DNA of 64,000 bases from Spiribacter salinus M19-40 (GCF_000319575.2 NC_021291.1:1-64000), one strand, 5' to 3'; numbered from the stretch's first letter, positions 54,685 to 63,741 are shown. A program made the numbers and translations. Notes: generated by a model from the letters alone, not told the origin.

Positions 54685-56496
54685 CTAGCGGATGGGGCGG
54701 CCAAAGGGCTCAACACTTACCCAGTCGCCTGGCTCAACGTCGCCCTGATCCGCTGGCAGCACGATGAAGCAGTTCGCCGCACTCATTGATCGGAGCATGC
54801 CCGAGCCCTGCCGGCCGACGCTCTCGACCTGCATCGACCCGTCCGCATCCGTGACGATGCGCCCACGCTGAAACTCCTGGCGACCGGGCTTTTTACGCAG
54901 CGGGGTTCGACAGACCATCTGAAAACGCGGTGCCGGCTCGGCCTGCTCGCCACTCAAGTGACGCAGGGCGGGCGTGACCACCTGGGTGAAAGTGGCCATC
55001 ACGGACACGGGATTACCCGGTAGGCCGAAATACCAGGCCTGGTCGTAGCGCCCGAAGGTGAGCGGCCGGCCCGGTTTCATGGCAATACTCCAGAAATGGG
55101 CCTCGCCGTGACGTTGCAGAATCTCGCCCATGTAATCGGCCTCGCCAACCGACACCCCACCGGAGGTCAAAATGACATCTGCCTGGCTTGCTGCCTCCGC
55201 AAGCGCGGCTTGCAAGGCGGTCGGATCATCCGGGACCACGCCGCCATCCAGCATATCGACGCCCAAGTGCTGGAGCATGCCGTAGAGGGTATAGCGGTTG
55301 CTGTCGTAAATTTCACCGGGCCCCAGGGGCTGGCCGAGACCGCGCAGCTCATCACCCGTGGAGAAAAACGCCACACGCAGTGGGCGCAGCACCGCGACCT
55401 CAGCGCGCCCCATGGAGGCAATGACCCCCAGATCAGCGGCGGTTAGTCGCCGGCCGGCCTCCAGGACGACGGCGCCCGCTTCCAGGTCTTCTCCGGCCCG
55501 GCGGATGTTCTCACCCGGCGCTGGCCAGTGCGTGACCTGAATGTCCGTGTCCGTCGCCTCGACATGCTCCTGCATGACCACGGCCTCGGTGCCGGCTGGG
55601 ACAACGCCGCCCGTCATGATGCGCACGCACTCCCCGGGCGCGAGATAGCCGGTATAAGGGTGCCCGGCGAATGCCGAGCCAACACAGACGAGCGTGGCCT
55701 CTCGCGGCGACCCGTTAGAGATGGCGTACCCGTCCATGGCGGCGTTGTCGTGTGCCGGCACGGGTTCGCTGGCAGTGATCGGCTCGGCGAGGACGCGATC
55801 AAGCGCGCTGCGCAGCGCCAGCTGCTGGCGACCGGTGATGGGCTCGAGTGCCGCCATCACCCGCGCCAATGCCTCGGCCAAAGGAAGCGATGGGCTGTCG
55901 TGGCCGCATTCAGGTGGGGTAACGGCATCGGTCATGGCGGCGAGTTGCTCGGGTGTGTTGACGTTCACGAACAGATCCTGGCGGTCTGACAGGTCGGCTG
56001 TCCGGGTATCCAGCGTGGCATACCACTGGTCGATCTTGCGGCCGCCGTCAGCCAGAAAGGCCTCGAGGCTCGGCAAACAGCGGCGGCGCAGCAGGGCATG
56101 CACAGGCTGGAGGCGCTCGCCGTCATGGGCAACCGCGACATCGCCATCACCAAGCGCAGCCTGCAGGCGCTCAGCCAGATCCGCGGGGACGCGCGGGCCG
56201 TCACAGGGCAGCGTGAGCAAACACTCGGCTGGACACCAGGCCAGTCCAGCGGCCATCCCGGCGAGCGGACCGGGATAGTCGGCCAGCTGATCTTGCAGCA
56301 CGCGCAGGCCGAGCGCGGCGTAGGCATCCAGGCTACGGTTGGCGTTGATCGCCAGTGCGTCCACCTGGGGGCGAACGGCATCGATCACATGGGCAATCAT
56401 CGGCCGGCCGGCGAGCGGGATGAGGCCTTTATCCCGGCCATCCATTCGGGTGGCGCGGCCGCCGGCCAGGATGATGGCAGCCAGTGCATCGGTCAT
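54685..56496 (-). CDS. MobA-MoeA fusion: Mo-cofactor guanylyltransferase and molybdenum transferase
   Basis: The 603-residue protein joins two steps of cofactor synthesis. Residues 1 to about 190 are MobA (nucleotide site LAGGRATRMDGRDKGL, then DQLADYPGPLAGM and FVNVNTPEQL). Residues about 203-603 are MoeA (ALRSALDRVLAEPI, AMDGYAI, FSTGDEL and TSGGVSVGEADY), which inserts molybdate. No stop or frameshift separates them; the linker is about 15 residues. The ATG at 56496 is used; the upstream frame overlaps moaD. Physical fusion would channel molybdopterin-Mo to GMP transfer. Confidence 0.9.
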   Translation of the reverse strand: MTDALAAIILAGGRATRMDGRDKGLIPLAGRPMIAHVIDAVRPQVDALAINANRSLDAYAALGLRVLQDQLADYPGPLAGMAAGLAWCPAECLLTLPCDGPRVPADLAERLQAALGDGDVAVAHDGERLQPVHALLRRRCLPSLEAFLADGGRKIDQWYATLDTRTADLSDRQDLFVNVNTPEQLAAMTDAVTPPECGHDSPSLPLAEALARVMAALEPITGRQQLALRSALDRVLAEPITASEPVPAHDNAAMDGYAISNGSPREATLVCVGSAFAGHPYTGYLAPGECVRIMTGGVVPAGTEAVVMQEHVEATDTDIQVTHWPAPGENIRRAGEDLEAGAVVLEAGRRLTAADLGVIASMGRAEVAVLRPLRVAFFSTGDELRGLGQPLGPGEIYDSNRYTLYGMLQHLGVDMLDGGVVPDDPTALQAALAEAASQADVILTSGGVSVGEADYMGEILQRHGEAHFWSIAMKPGRPLTFGRYDQAWYFGLPGNPVSVMATFTQVVTPALRHLSGEQAEPAPRFQMVCRTPLRKKPGRQEFQRGRIVTDADGSMQVESVGRQGSGMLRSMSAANCFIVLPADQGDVEPGDWVSVEPFGRPIR

Positions 56497-56500
56497 CGGC

Positions 56501-56779
56501 CTAGCCGCCCGCCACCGAGGGCACAATCGTCATACGCCGGTAGCCGGCAAGCGGTGTCTCGAGGCCGGCAAGGGCGCGCACATCATCCTCATCCAGGAAG
56601 ATATTCACGTGCTCGCGCAGGGCGCCGCCTCGCGTCAGGATACGCTGACCAACCGCCAGATGACGGGCCTGGAGCGCTGCCAGCGCATCGCCGACCGACG
56701 TCCCGTCCAGCGCCATCACGGCAGCGCCATCGGCCAGCGGTTGCAGTGCGGCCGGCAGTTCCACTTGAATCGTGCTCAT
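56501..56779 (-). CDS. MoaD/ThiS-family sulfur carrier (ubiquitin-like)
   Basis: The 92-residue ubiquitin-like protein ends in Gly-Gly (TIVPSVAGG), as needed for thiocarboxylate formation, and has REHVNIFLDEDDVRAL followed by GLETPLAGYRR. This is the MoaD/ThiS branch often found beside BNR-repeat proteins rather than the classical E. coli moaD beside moaE. It could still be the MoaE partner here, since no other moaD is in view. It is four bases upstream of mobA-moeA and six downstream of yqeC. Confidence 0.88.
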   Translation of the reverse strand: MSTIQVELPAALQPLADGAAVMALDGTSVGDALAALQARHLAVGQRILTRGGALREHVNIFLDEDDVRALAGLETPLAGYRRMTIVPSVAGG

Positions 56780-56785
56780 AACCGA

Positions 56786-57559
56786 TTAGTCTGCCGCGTT
56801 CCGGGCTGACTCGACAACGTCAACCAGCGGCTCGGATGCCGTCATGGCGCTCAGCACTACGCGGGCGGGTGGGCACGCGCCTGCCATGGCCTGCCGCGCC
56901 GCCTGCCGGGCGAGCGTGCGCTGCGCATCACCGTCGACCTGATTGATCAGCCCGATCAGTGTGGCCTGGCCGATGTGTTGCGCGGCGCCTGCCGGGTCGC
57001 TGAGGAGGTGACCGACGTGCTCGGCACACACGGTGTCACCTGGAGTCAGGCCCAGTAGCTGCGTGAGTTCCGGCACGCGATGCGCAATGCGCTCGTTGAG
57101 GGGTTGGCCGATCACGGCCGCCGACACCACAAAAATGACGGTCCGGGTGCCGGGCACGATCAGTGGCTCATTGCTTCGCGGTGCCTTGATGCCGCGCATG
57201 CGCGCACCATCCGCTTTCACCAGGGTCACCTCAAAGCCGGCAGCCTCATGAATATGCGCCACGCGGGCGGGCGGCAGACCAGCGCAGCGGCCGGACTTTT
57301 CGCTTGGACACGCAAAGCCAACCCGGCGATGGGTGGCCGCGGCGCGGGGTACCGTCTGGACGAGCGCGGCGGCGTCGTCAAACAGCCGAGTGTCGAGATA
57401 ACGCGATGGCGGTGGCTTGGTCATGGCGGTCGCGGTCAGCCCGACTCGGCCTGGATGGGTGTCCAGTACGCGGTACAACGTGGATTTCTTGCCACCGGCA
57501 CCGACGGCACAAACGATACCGGCGCGGGCGCCCAGGGCATCGATCAAGGCATCGCTCAT
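56786..57559 (-). CDS. yqeC: YqeC-like molybdenum hydroxylase accessory protein
   Basis: The 257-residue protein matches the putative selenium-dependent hydroxylase accessory protein YqeC. It has a P-loop-like GAGGKKSTL near residue 21, ATAMTKPP, VKADGARMRGIKAP and EPLIVPGTRTVIFVVS. The family is proposed to help maturation of molybdenum hydroxylases; the mechanism is unknown. It starts in an ATGA overlap with the propeller gene, so it is translated with it. No hydroxylase gene lies in the window. Confidence 0.82.
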   Translation of the reverse strand: MSDALIDALGARAGIVCAVGAGGKKSTLYRVLDTHPGRVGLTATAMTKPPPSRYLDTRLFDDAAALVQTVPRAAATHRRVGFACPSEKSGRCAGLPPARVAHIHEAAGFEVTLVKADGARMRGIKAPRSNEPLIVPGTRTVIFVVSAAVIGQPLNERIAHRVPELTQLLGLTPGDTVCAEHVGHLLSDPAGAAQHIGQATLIGLINQVDGDAQRTLARQAARQAMAGACPPARVVLSAMTASEPLVDVVESARNAAD

Positions 57560-58677
57560 CGGTCGGTCCGCTCCATCACCGTGGCCCGCACACACAGGAT
57601 GCCGGGCAGGTAGCCGGCCAGGGACGTCCAATGATCGCCGCCATCCGCGCTCGCGAACAAATGCCCGCTGGTGGTGCCCAGGTAAAGGCCAAGCGGGTCA
57701 AGGCCGTCACTCTCGAGGCCATCGCGGAATACGGTGACGAACACGTTTTCTTGCGGCAGCCCGTTGGTCAGCGCCTCCCAGTGCGCGCCGGCATCGCGGC
57801 TTCGATAGACCCGCAAGCGGCCATCGACGGTGGCGCGGAACTGGCTACTGTCCTCTGGCACGCAGACAATCACATCGGGGTCGTGTGGATCAGTTGCCAG
57901 GGCGTAGCCAAAGTCGCTGGGCAGACCCGCGCTGATCTCGTGCCAGTGCTCACCTCCATCGTCGCTCATGTACAGGCCGTGATGGCTTTGCTGATAGCAA
58001 CGTCCGGCGCGTGCCGGATGAACGAGCAGGCGGTGGACGCAATGACCGCAGTGGGGTTGGGCGCCAGCGAGGTACGGGGCGCGGATGCCTTGATTCAAGG
58101 CTCGCCAGGTGACACCGGTATCGTCCGAGCGATAAACGCCGCCCGCAGACAGGGCGGCGTAGCATCGTTGCGGGTTCTGGGGATCGACCTGGACCGAGTG
58201 CACGGCCAGGCCGCCTTTGGCCGGCGACCAGTGGATGCGGTCCGGGTGGGCGTTAAAGCCTGACAGGGGCCGCCAGGCGCGGCCGCCATCGTCGCTGATA
58301 AACAGCCCCGGTGGCTCGATACCGGCCAGCAGGCGGCCGGGCTGATCGGCGGGTCCCGGCGCAAGGCTCCAGATCATTTGCAGGCTATCGGGGCCATCAT
58401 CGGCACCGTGCCGCGGGACCTCGTCCAGCGGCGTCCAGGTTTTGCCCGCGTCGCTCGTTTCGTAGAGGTGCACGCCCCACACCGGGTGGTGGGCCGCTGC
58501 CCAACCTCGGGTTGGCTGACGGGGGTCCAGCAGAGCCGACTGGATTTCATAGCCGGGCATGTGCGGCCCGTCGATCGCCCAATGGGTTCGATGCGCGTCG
58601 CTGCGGGCAATGAACAGCCCCTTGCGAGTGCCGATGAGAACGGCCACATGGGGCGTAGAGGGGCTGCGCTGGGTCAT
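57556..58677 (-). CDS. BNR/Asp-box beta-propeller protein, sialidase-like fold
   Basis: The 373-residue protein has six Asp-box motifs of the S-x-D-x-G-x-x-W type: SDAGKTW (75), SDDGGRAW (128), SDDTGVTW (184), SDDGGEHW (238), SRDAGAHW (293) and SADGGDHW (343), about 50-57 residues apart, predicting a six-bladed propeller. There is no signal peptide and it lacks a sialidase catalytic set that I can identify, so exo-sialidase labels are probably wrong. It is coupled to yqeC and moaD-like genes, suggesting a role linked to cofactor or sulfur-carrier work. Confidence 0.85.
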   Translation of the reverse strand: MTQRSPSTPHVAVLIGTRKGLFIARSDAHRTHWAIDGPHMPGYEIQSALLDPRQPTRGWAAAHHPVWGVHLYETSDAGKTWTPLDEVPRHGADDGPDSLQMIWSLAPGPADQPGRLLAGIEPPGLFISDDGGRAWRPLSGFNAHPDRIHWSPAKGGLAVHSVQVDPQNPQRCYAALSAGGVYRSDDTGVTWRALNQGIRAPYLAGAQPHCGHCVHRLLVHPARAGRCYQQSHHGLYMSDDGGEHWHEISAGLPSDFGYALATDPHDPDVIVCVPEDSSQFRATVDGRLRVYRSRDAGAHWEALTNGLPQENVFVTVFRDGLESDGLDPLGLYLGTTSGHLFASADGGDHWTSLAGYLPGILCVRATVMERTDR

Positions 58678-58695
58678 CTGGTGCGCTGGCGCCGT

Positions 58696-59271
58696 TTAGG
58701 GGCCTGCCGCCGGGCGAAGGATCCGTCCGGTGCCGGCCTCTCTGATTTCGGAGGGCCCGCGCTGCCCGCCAAGTGGCCCGGGGAGCTGCCAGTCCAGGCG
58801 GCGACCAAAGTGCCGCTGGACTTGCCATGGCCGTCGACAGGCGGGCCGACCACTGGCGTTCGCACTGGTGGATACCAGCGCCATACCGGCCGCGGTGCAG
58901 AGTTCGATGACGGGGCGATGGGCCGTGACGCGCACGGCAATCGTATCCCGCCCACCGGTCAGCAGCGCGGGCAGCGTCGGTGCGGCGGGCATGACCCAGG
59001 TCACTGGTCCGGGCCAGCTCGCCAGGATTGCCGATCGAGCCGCGGGGTCATTGGGCCACTCAACCAGTCCCTCGAGCTGACCCGGATGGGCGGCGATAAC
59101 GATCAGGCCTTTTTCGGTGCCGCGCCCTTTCAGTGCAATCAATCGGGCCAGAGCGTCTTCGTTGAGGGGGTCGCAGCCGAGCCCGTAAACGCCTTCGGTG
59201 GGATACGCGCCAAGACCGCCGGCGAGAACTTGATCGCGGATGCGACGCAGTCGCGGCGATGGCCCGGCCAT
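58696..59271 (-). CDS. tsaC: Threonylcarbamoyl-AMP synthase (TsaC/YrdC family)
   Basis: TsaC makes threonylcarbamoyl-AMP from threonine, bicarbonate and ATP for the t6A37 tRNA modification. The 191-residue product has AYPTEGVYGLGCDP, the Lys/Arg pair in ALKGRGTEKGLIV, PGPVTWVM and ALVSTSANASG. Its start is two bases after the topA stop, in the conserved topA-tsaC vicinity beside smg and dprA. Confidence 0.94.
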   Translation of the reverse strand: MAGPSPRLRRIRDQVLAGGLGAYPTEGVYGLGCDPLNEDALARLIALKGRGTEKGLIVIAAHPGQLEGLVEWPNDPAARSAILASWPGPVTWVMPAAPTLPALLTGGRDTIAVRVTAHRPVIELCTAAGMALVSTSANASGRPACRRPWQVQRHFGRRLDWQLPGPLGGQRGPSEIREAGTGRILRPAAGP

Positions 59272-59273
59272 GC

Positions 59274-61685
59274 TCAGCTGCCGGATGATCGCTTGCGGCC
59301 GCCTTTGCCCGAGGCGGAGCTGCCCGACGTGGTCTTGCGCTTGCTGCCGCCGCGGCCCTTCGGCTCCGGGGCCTCATCGATGAGCGACTGGCACTCATCC
59401 CGGGTTAGCGACTCCGCCTCACGGTCCTTCGGGACGCGTGCCCGTTTGCGCCCATCGGTGATGTACGGCCCGAAGCGCCCTTTCATGACCGTCAGTGCAC
59501 CGTCATCAAATGTCTGAATCGTGCGCTTGGCGATGTTCTCTTTTTTCTCTTCGACACGCTGCAAGGCGGTTTCGCGGTCGATGGAATAGGGGTCATCGTC
59601 TTTTTTGAGCGAGGCGAACTGATCACCGAAGCGGACATAGGGGCCAAAGCGGCCGATGTTGACGCTGAGCGGCAGGCCATCGGGCGTGGTGCCGAGATCC
59701 CGCGGTAGCGTGAACAAGGCGAGTGCCTCATCCAGCGTAATGGTCTCGATGCTCTGACCCGGTCGCAGGCTCGCAAACTTCGGCTTTTCCTCGTCATCCC
59801 GGGTGCCGATCTGGGCGAACGGGCCATAGCGCCCGAGTCGCGCCGCCACGGGTCGCCCGCTTTTCGGGTCCGTGCCCAACTCGCGGGCTTTCATGACATC
59901 CGCGCGGGAGACTTGCTGTTTTTCTTCAACGCGTTCGTGGAAGGGCTCCCAGAATTCTCGCAGCAGCGGCACCCAGTCGCGCTCGCCGGCGGCCACCGAG
60001 TCGAGTCGGTCTTCCAGGCGCGCGGTGAATTCGTAATCGACGTAGCGATCGAAATGCTCGGTCAGGAATTTCGTAACGACCCGCCCGGTGTCGGTTGGCT
60101 TGAACCGACGGTTGTCCAGCTCGGCATAATTCCGCGCTTGGAGCGTGGAAATGATGGCCGCGTAAGTGGACGGCCGACCAATGCCGTACTCCTCAAGCGC
60201 GCGCACAAGACTGGCCTCGGAGTAGCGCGGCGGCGGCTCCGTGAAATGCTGTTCAGGACGCAGGGCGAGCAGCGGCACGCGGTCGCCTTCGGCGAGCGGT
60301 GGCAGGAGCTTGTCGTTGGCATCCGCCGTGCTGTCGTCCTGGCCCTCCTGATACACCGCCATAAAGCCCGGATCACGCACGGTGGAGCCGCTCGCGCGGA
60401 ACAGCGCCACCTCACCGGCCGCGAGGTCTACGGACACCGTATCGATCGTGGCGTGAATCATCTGACAGGCCACCGTGCGCTTCCAGACCAGATCGTAGAG
60501 TCGGAACTGATCCTCGGAGAGGTAGCTTTTGATCTGCTCGGGACGCCGGCTCGGATCAGTCGGCCGGATGCCTTCGTGGGCCTCCTGGGCGTTTTTTGCG
60601 CGGGTCCGATACTGGTGTGGCTGGTCCGGTAGCTTCTCGTTGCCAAAGCGCTCCGCGATCACGGCGCGCAGCCCCTGAATGGACTCCTGCGAGAGGTTGA
60701 CCGAGTCGGTTCGCATGTAAGTAATCAGGCCGACGGTGCCGTTACCGACATCCACACCCTCATACAGCTGCTGGGCGATGCGCATGGTCTGTTGTGCGGA
60801 AAAGCGCAGCTTGCGGGAGGCTTCCTGTTGCAGTGTCGAGGTAATGAACGGGGCCGAGGGGTTGCGACGGCGCTGCTTTTTCTCAACGCGCGTGACCGAA
60901 AGCTCACCCTGTCCCTGTTCGGACAGGGGCTCACCAAGGGGTGTATCGGCGCTGGCGCCAGCGGCGGTCAGGATGCGCCGCGTGGCCGATTCGGCCGTGT
61001 CGCCATTCGTAATGGTGAACTGCTCGACCTTCGCGCCCTCGAGCTGCTGGAGACGGCCCACAAAGGGCTGATTCTCCCGCGTGAGGTCGGCCTCCACGCT
61101 CCAGTATTCCTGGGGCACAAACGCCTCAATCTCCTGCTCACGCTCCACAATCATGCGCAAGGCCGGCGATTGCACGCGGCCGGCGGATAGCCCGCTCGTG
61201 ATCTTGCGCCAGAGCAGCGGCGAGAGGTTGAAGCCGACGAGATAGTCCAGCGCCCGCCGGGCCTGCTGGGCATTCACGAGGTCACTCGACAGACCGCGGG
61301 GATGCTCAATGGCCTCCTGGATGGCGCTCTTGGTGATTTCGTAGAACACCACGCGATGGACGGGCTTATCGTCCAGTACGTTGCGCTCGCGCAGCAGCTC
61401 ATGGAGGTGCCAGGAAATGGCCTCGCCCTCGCGATCGGGGTCTGTTGCCAGATATACCGCGTCGGCCTTGCGGGTGGCCTTGGCAATGGCGTCCACGTGT
61501 TTGGCGTTGCGCTCGACCACCGCGTAATGCATCTCGAAGTCATGGGCCGTGTCCACGGCCCCTTCTTTGGCGACGAGGTCTCGCACATGGCCGTAGGAGG
61601 CCATGACTTCGAAGTCACTGCCGAGGTACTTGTTGATGGTTTTCGCCTTGGCGGGCGACTCCACGATGACGAGCTTGCTGGCCAT
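59274..61685 (-). CDS. topA: DNA topoisomerase I
   Basis: TopA relaxes negative supercoils. The 803-residue protein has the TOPRIM domain (VIVESPAKAKTI, ATDPDREGEAISWHL), the active Tyr in ITYMRTDSVNLS, and a C-terminus of GRFGPYV/GRFGPYI repeats with a basic Lys/Ser/Gly tail. The four-cysteine zinc ribbons of E. coli TopA are absent; almost no cysteines occur in the C-terminal third. This repeat-type tail is known in other lineages. It is six bases downstream of smg. Confidence 0.97.
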   Translation of the reverse strand: MASKLVIVESPAKAKTINKYLGSDFEVMASYGHVRDLVAKEGAVDTAHDFEMHYAVVERNAKHVDAIAKATRKADAVYLATDPDREGEAISWHLHELLRERNVLDDKPVHRVVFYEITKSAIQEAIEHPRGLSSDLVNAQQARRALDYLVGFNLSPLLWRKITSGLSAGRVQSPALRMIVEREQEIEAFVPQEYWSVEADLTRENQPFVGRLQQLEGAKVEQFTITNGDTAESATRRILTAAGASADTPLGEPLSEQGQGELSVTRVEKKQRRRNPSAPFITSTLQQEASRKLRFSAQQTMRIAQQLYEGVDVGNGTVGLITYMRTDSVNLSQESIQGLRAVIAERFGNEKLPDQPHQYRTRAKNAQEAHEGIRPTDPSRRPEQIKSYLSEDQFRLYDLVWKRTVACQMIHATIDTVSVDLAAGEVALFRASGSTVRDPGFMAVYQEGQDDSTADANDKLLPPLAEGDRVPLLALRPEQHFTEPPPRYSEASLVRALEEYGIGRPSTYAAIISTLQARNYAELDNRRFKPTDTGRVVTKFLTEHFDRYVDYEFTARLEDRLDSVAAGERDWVPLLREFWEPFHERVEEKQQVSRADVMKARELGTDPKSGRPVAARLGRYGPFAQIGTRDDEEKPKFASLRPGQSIETITLDEALALFTLPRDLGTTPDGLPLSVNIGRFGPYVRFGDQFASLKKDDDPYSIDRETALQRVEEKKENIAKRTIQTFDDGALTVMKGRFGPYITDGRKRARVPKDREAESLTRDECQSLIDEAPEPKGRGGSKRKTTSGSSASGKGGRKRSSGS

Positions 61686-61691
61686 GATGTC

Positions 61692-62165
61692 TCAGTGCGT
61701 GAGGCGTTGGGGGCTGTCGAACAGCAGATTCTCCATCCAGGCACAGGCCTCTTCCTGACCCGGCCGGCTGAACAGCACCATCAGGACGACCCATTTGAGG
61801 ACCTCGAGGTCGATGTCGCCATCATCCAGGGCCATGAGCCGGTCGATCACCACTTCCCGATTGGTCGGGGTCAGGATGCCGCCCTGTTCCAGAAACAGCA
61901 GAAAGCCGCGGCAATCGGTATCGAGACGGGCCGCCTCGGCCGGTGTGAAAATCCGCATCGCGGTGGGGTGGTCGCTGCCCGCAGGCAACTCACGGCTCTG
62001 GGCGAGCTCATCGATCCAGGTGAGCGCCTTCTGGATTTCGGTTCGGGTGAACCCGGCTTCGAGCAGATCGGCTTCGATCTGACCGCGATCGGGGTCAATG
62101 TCGACAGTGTCCTGAAAGTAGTGCTCGAACAGGTACATCAGGATGTCGAAAACGTTTTCTTTCAT
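61692..62165 (-). CDS. smg: Smg family protein (DUF494)
   Basis: The 157-residue acidic protein has the Smg/DUF494 pattern: KENVFDILMYLFEHYF at the N-terminus, GFTRTEIQKALTWID, and a C-terminal EVLKWVVLMVLFSRPGQEEACAWMENLL cut by family-typical hydrophobics. Its function is unknown; it lies between dprA and topA across gammaproteobacteria. Its ATG overlaps the dprA stop (ATGA). Confidence 0.93.
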   Translation of the reverse strand: MKENVFDILMYLFEHYFQDTVDIDPDRGQIEADLLEAGFTRTEIQKALTWIDELAQSRELPAGSDHPTAMRIFTPAEAARLDTDCRGFLLFLEQGGILTPTNREVVIDRLMALDDGDIDLEVLKWVVLMVLFSRPGQEEACAWMENLLFDSPQRLTH

Positions 62166-63292
62166 CCGCCTGTCCGATTGTCAGTTCTCATGTATCGACC
62201 ACCGTGGCAGGGCTTTACGAGGCCCTTCAGTTCTAGGCTCAGGAGCATGGAGGAAAGGATATCGGGCGTCAACGCGAGTTGCTCGGCGAGCCAGTCAAAG
62301 CGCACCGGATCGTATCCCATGCGCGCCAGAACCGCGTGATAGTCCGCATCGAGGGGGTCTTCTGACGTGTCTGGTGCCGGCTTGGTGGCGGTGGGGTTGA
62401 GCGGTCCGGTCAGACCCCGAAGTTCTTCGATCACATCCTCGGCGGTTTCCACCAATCGCGCGCCTTCCCGGATGAGCCGATGGCAGCCGCGAGCCACCGG
62501 GTTGTGAATCGACCCCGGGATGGCCATGACCTCACGATTGTGTTCCAGGGCGGTGTGAGCGGTATTCATCGCGCCGCTCTTGGCACTGGCTTCCACAACG
62601 AGCACACCGAGCGCCAGGCCGCTGATCAGGCGGTTACGTCGTGGGAACAGGCCGCGTTTGACGGGCGTGCCCGTCGCCATTTCGGTGATCAGCGCGCCGT
62701 TATCGACAATCTCCCGGGCCAGCGCCTCGTGCTCACGCGGATAGAGCCGATCCGGGCCGGTGGCCATCACCCCGATCGTTTGCCCGCCCGCTGCCAATGC
62801 ACCTTGATGCGCCTCGGCATCAATCCCCAGGGCAAGGCCACTGGTGATCACCAGCCCGGCGGCCGCCAGATGCGCGGAGAAGTCGGCGGCGCTGTGCAGG
62901 CCGCCGGGCGTGGCATGACGTGAACCGACGATACCCAACTGAGGTGCGCTCAGGCACGCCAGATCGCCCCGCACAAACAGCACGGGGGGCGGGTCGGGAA
63001 TGGCGCGCAGCGCGTCCGGGTAGCGCGGGTCTGTCTGGGTGAGCAAGTAGCGGTTGTCCTCGGCGTCCAGCCAGCGCAGATCGGCGTCCACGCCTGAGTT
63101 GAGGCGATGCGCATCGCTGGCGGCCTGGACGACTTTGGGAGGTATGCCGTGGTGGCGACGATCGGCCTGGCTTGCCGCCAGAAAGGCGCTGGGCGTTTCG
63201 TAGGCGTCGAGTATCTGGCGATAAACCCCGGGCCCGACGCCCTCCAGTCGCCAGACGGTCAGCCAGTCACGCAAGGCGGCCTCAGTCATCAT
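62162..63292 (-). CDS. dprA: DNA-processing protein DprA (Smf)
   Basis: DprA binds single-stranded DNA taken up in transformation and loads RecA. The 376-residue protein has an N-terminal SAM-like part (RLEGVGPGVYRQIL), the Rossmann core with LGIVGSRHATPGG, SGLALGIDAEAHQGAL and FPRRNRLISGLA, and a C-terminal winged-helix domain. The start is one of two adjacent ATGs (63292/63289) within the end of the upstream envelope-protein gene. A longer frame to 63391 is unrelated. Confidence 0.95.
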   Translation of the reverse strand: MMTEAALRDWLTVWRLEGVGPGVYRQILDAYETPSAFLAASQADRRHHGIPPKVVQAASDAHRLNSGVDADLRWLDAEDNRYLLTQTDPRYPDALRAIPDPPPVLFVRGDLACLSAPQLGIVGSRHATPGGLHSAADFSAHLAAAGLVITSGLALGIDAEAHQGALAAGGQTIGVMATGPDRLYPREHEALAREIVDNGALITEMATGTPVKRGLFPRRNRLISGLALGVLVVEASAKSGAMNTAHTALEHNREVMAIPGSIHNPVARGCHRLIREGARLVETAEDVIEELRGLTGPLNPTATKPAPDTSEDPLDADYHAVLARMGYDPVRFDWLAEQLALTPDILSSMLLSLELKGLVKPCHGGRYMRTDNRTGG

Positions 63293-63689
63293 GCGGATGG
63301 TCTGCTCCTGTGTCGGCCACCAGGTAGTCCCCCGGGCGGATCTCCCGGTCGGCGCGTTGGATACGGAGTATGGCCGGGCGCCGGGTTTCAATCACAACGG
63401 CCTCGCCGAGCACCCGGGCCGTTTGGCTGGCGGCGGTGGGATCGGGTCGCAGGACATGATAACGCCGGGCATCCCGACCCTCGAGGCCATCGGCCAGAAA
63501 GGTATCACCGGGGCCCAGCAGCACGCGGTTGTCGGTGCCACCGAGCACGCGCGGCAGTGTCGACTGGCTGGAAAAGTGCACCACCGCGCCAAGCTCGGCG
63601 GCCGGGCTGGGCGGTGTTAGCCAAGCCAGCAGCAGGCACAGCCCGACCGCGCTCAGGGTGGATGGTCGGCGGCGGTCGCGTCGGGTCAT
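63282..63689 (-). CDS. Small exported protein, dprA-linked LysM-protein remnant lacking LysM
   Basis: From the ATG at 63689 (AGGAGG upstream) the 135-residue protein has a signal peptide (about residues 1-31, ending SPAAE) and then a segment like the post-LysM part of the peptidoglycan-binding proteins normally found upstream of dprA: DNRVLLGPGDTFLADGL, LGEAVVIE and REIRPGDYLVAD. The LysM domain itself and the C-terminal part are missing. It may be a shortened but expressed envelope protein. It overlaps dprA and is divergent from def. Confidence 0.7.
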   Translation of the reverse strand: MTRRDRRRPSTLSAVGLCLLLAWLTPPSPAAELGAVVHFSSQSTLPRVLGGTDNRVLLGPGDTFLADGLEGRDARRYHVLRPDPTAASQTARVLGEAVVIETRRPAILRIQRADREIRPGDYLVADTGADHPHDD

Positions 63690-63741
63690 GGCACCTCCTG
63701 GGCTTTCATTGACTGACTGGCCGGTGATTACCGGCATTCGG

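Noticed and set aside
57556-58677. Calling the propeller protein an exo-sialidase
   Set aside because: Asp boxes only indicate the fold; there is no signal peptide and I cannot identify the Arg triad or Tyr/Glu nucleophile pair of sialidases.
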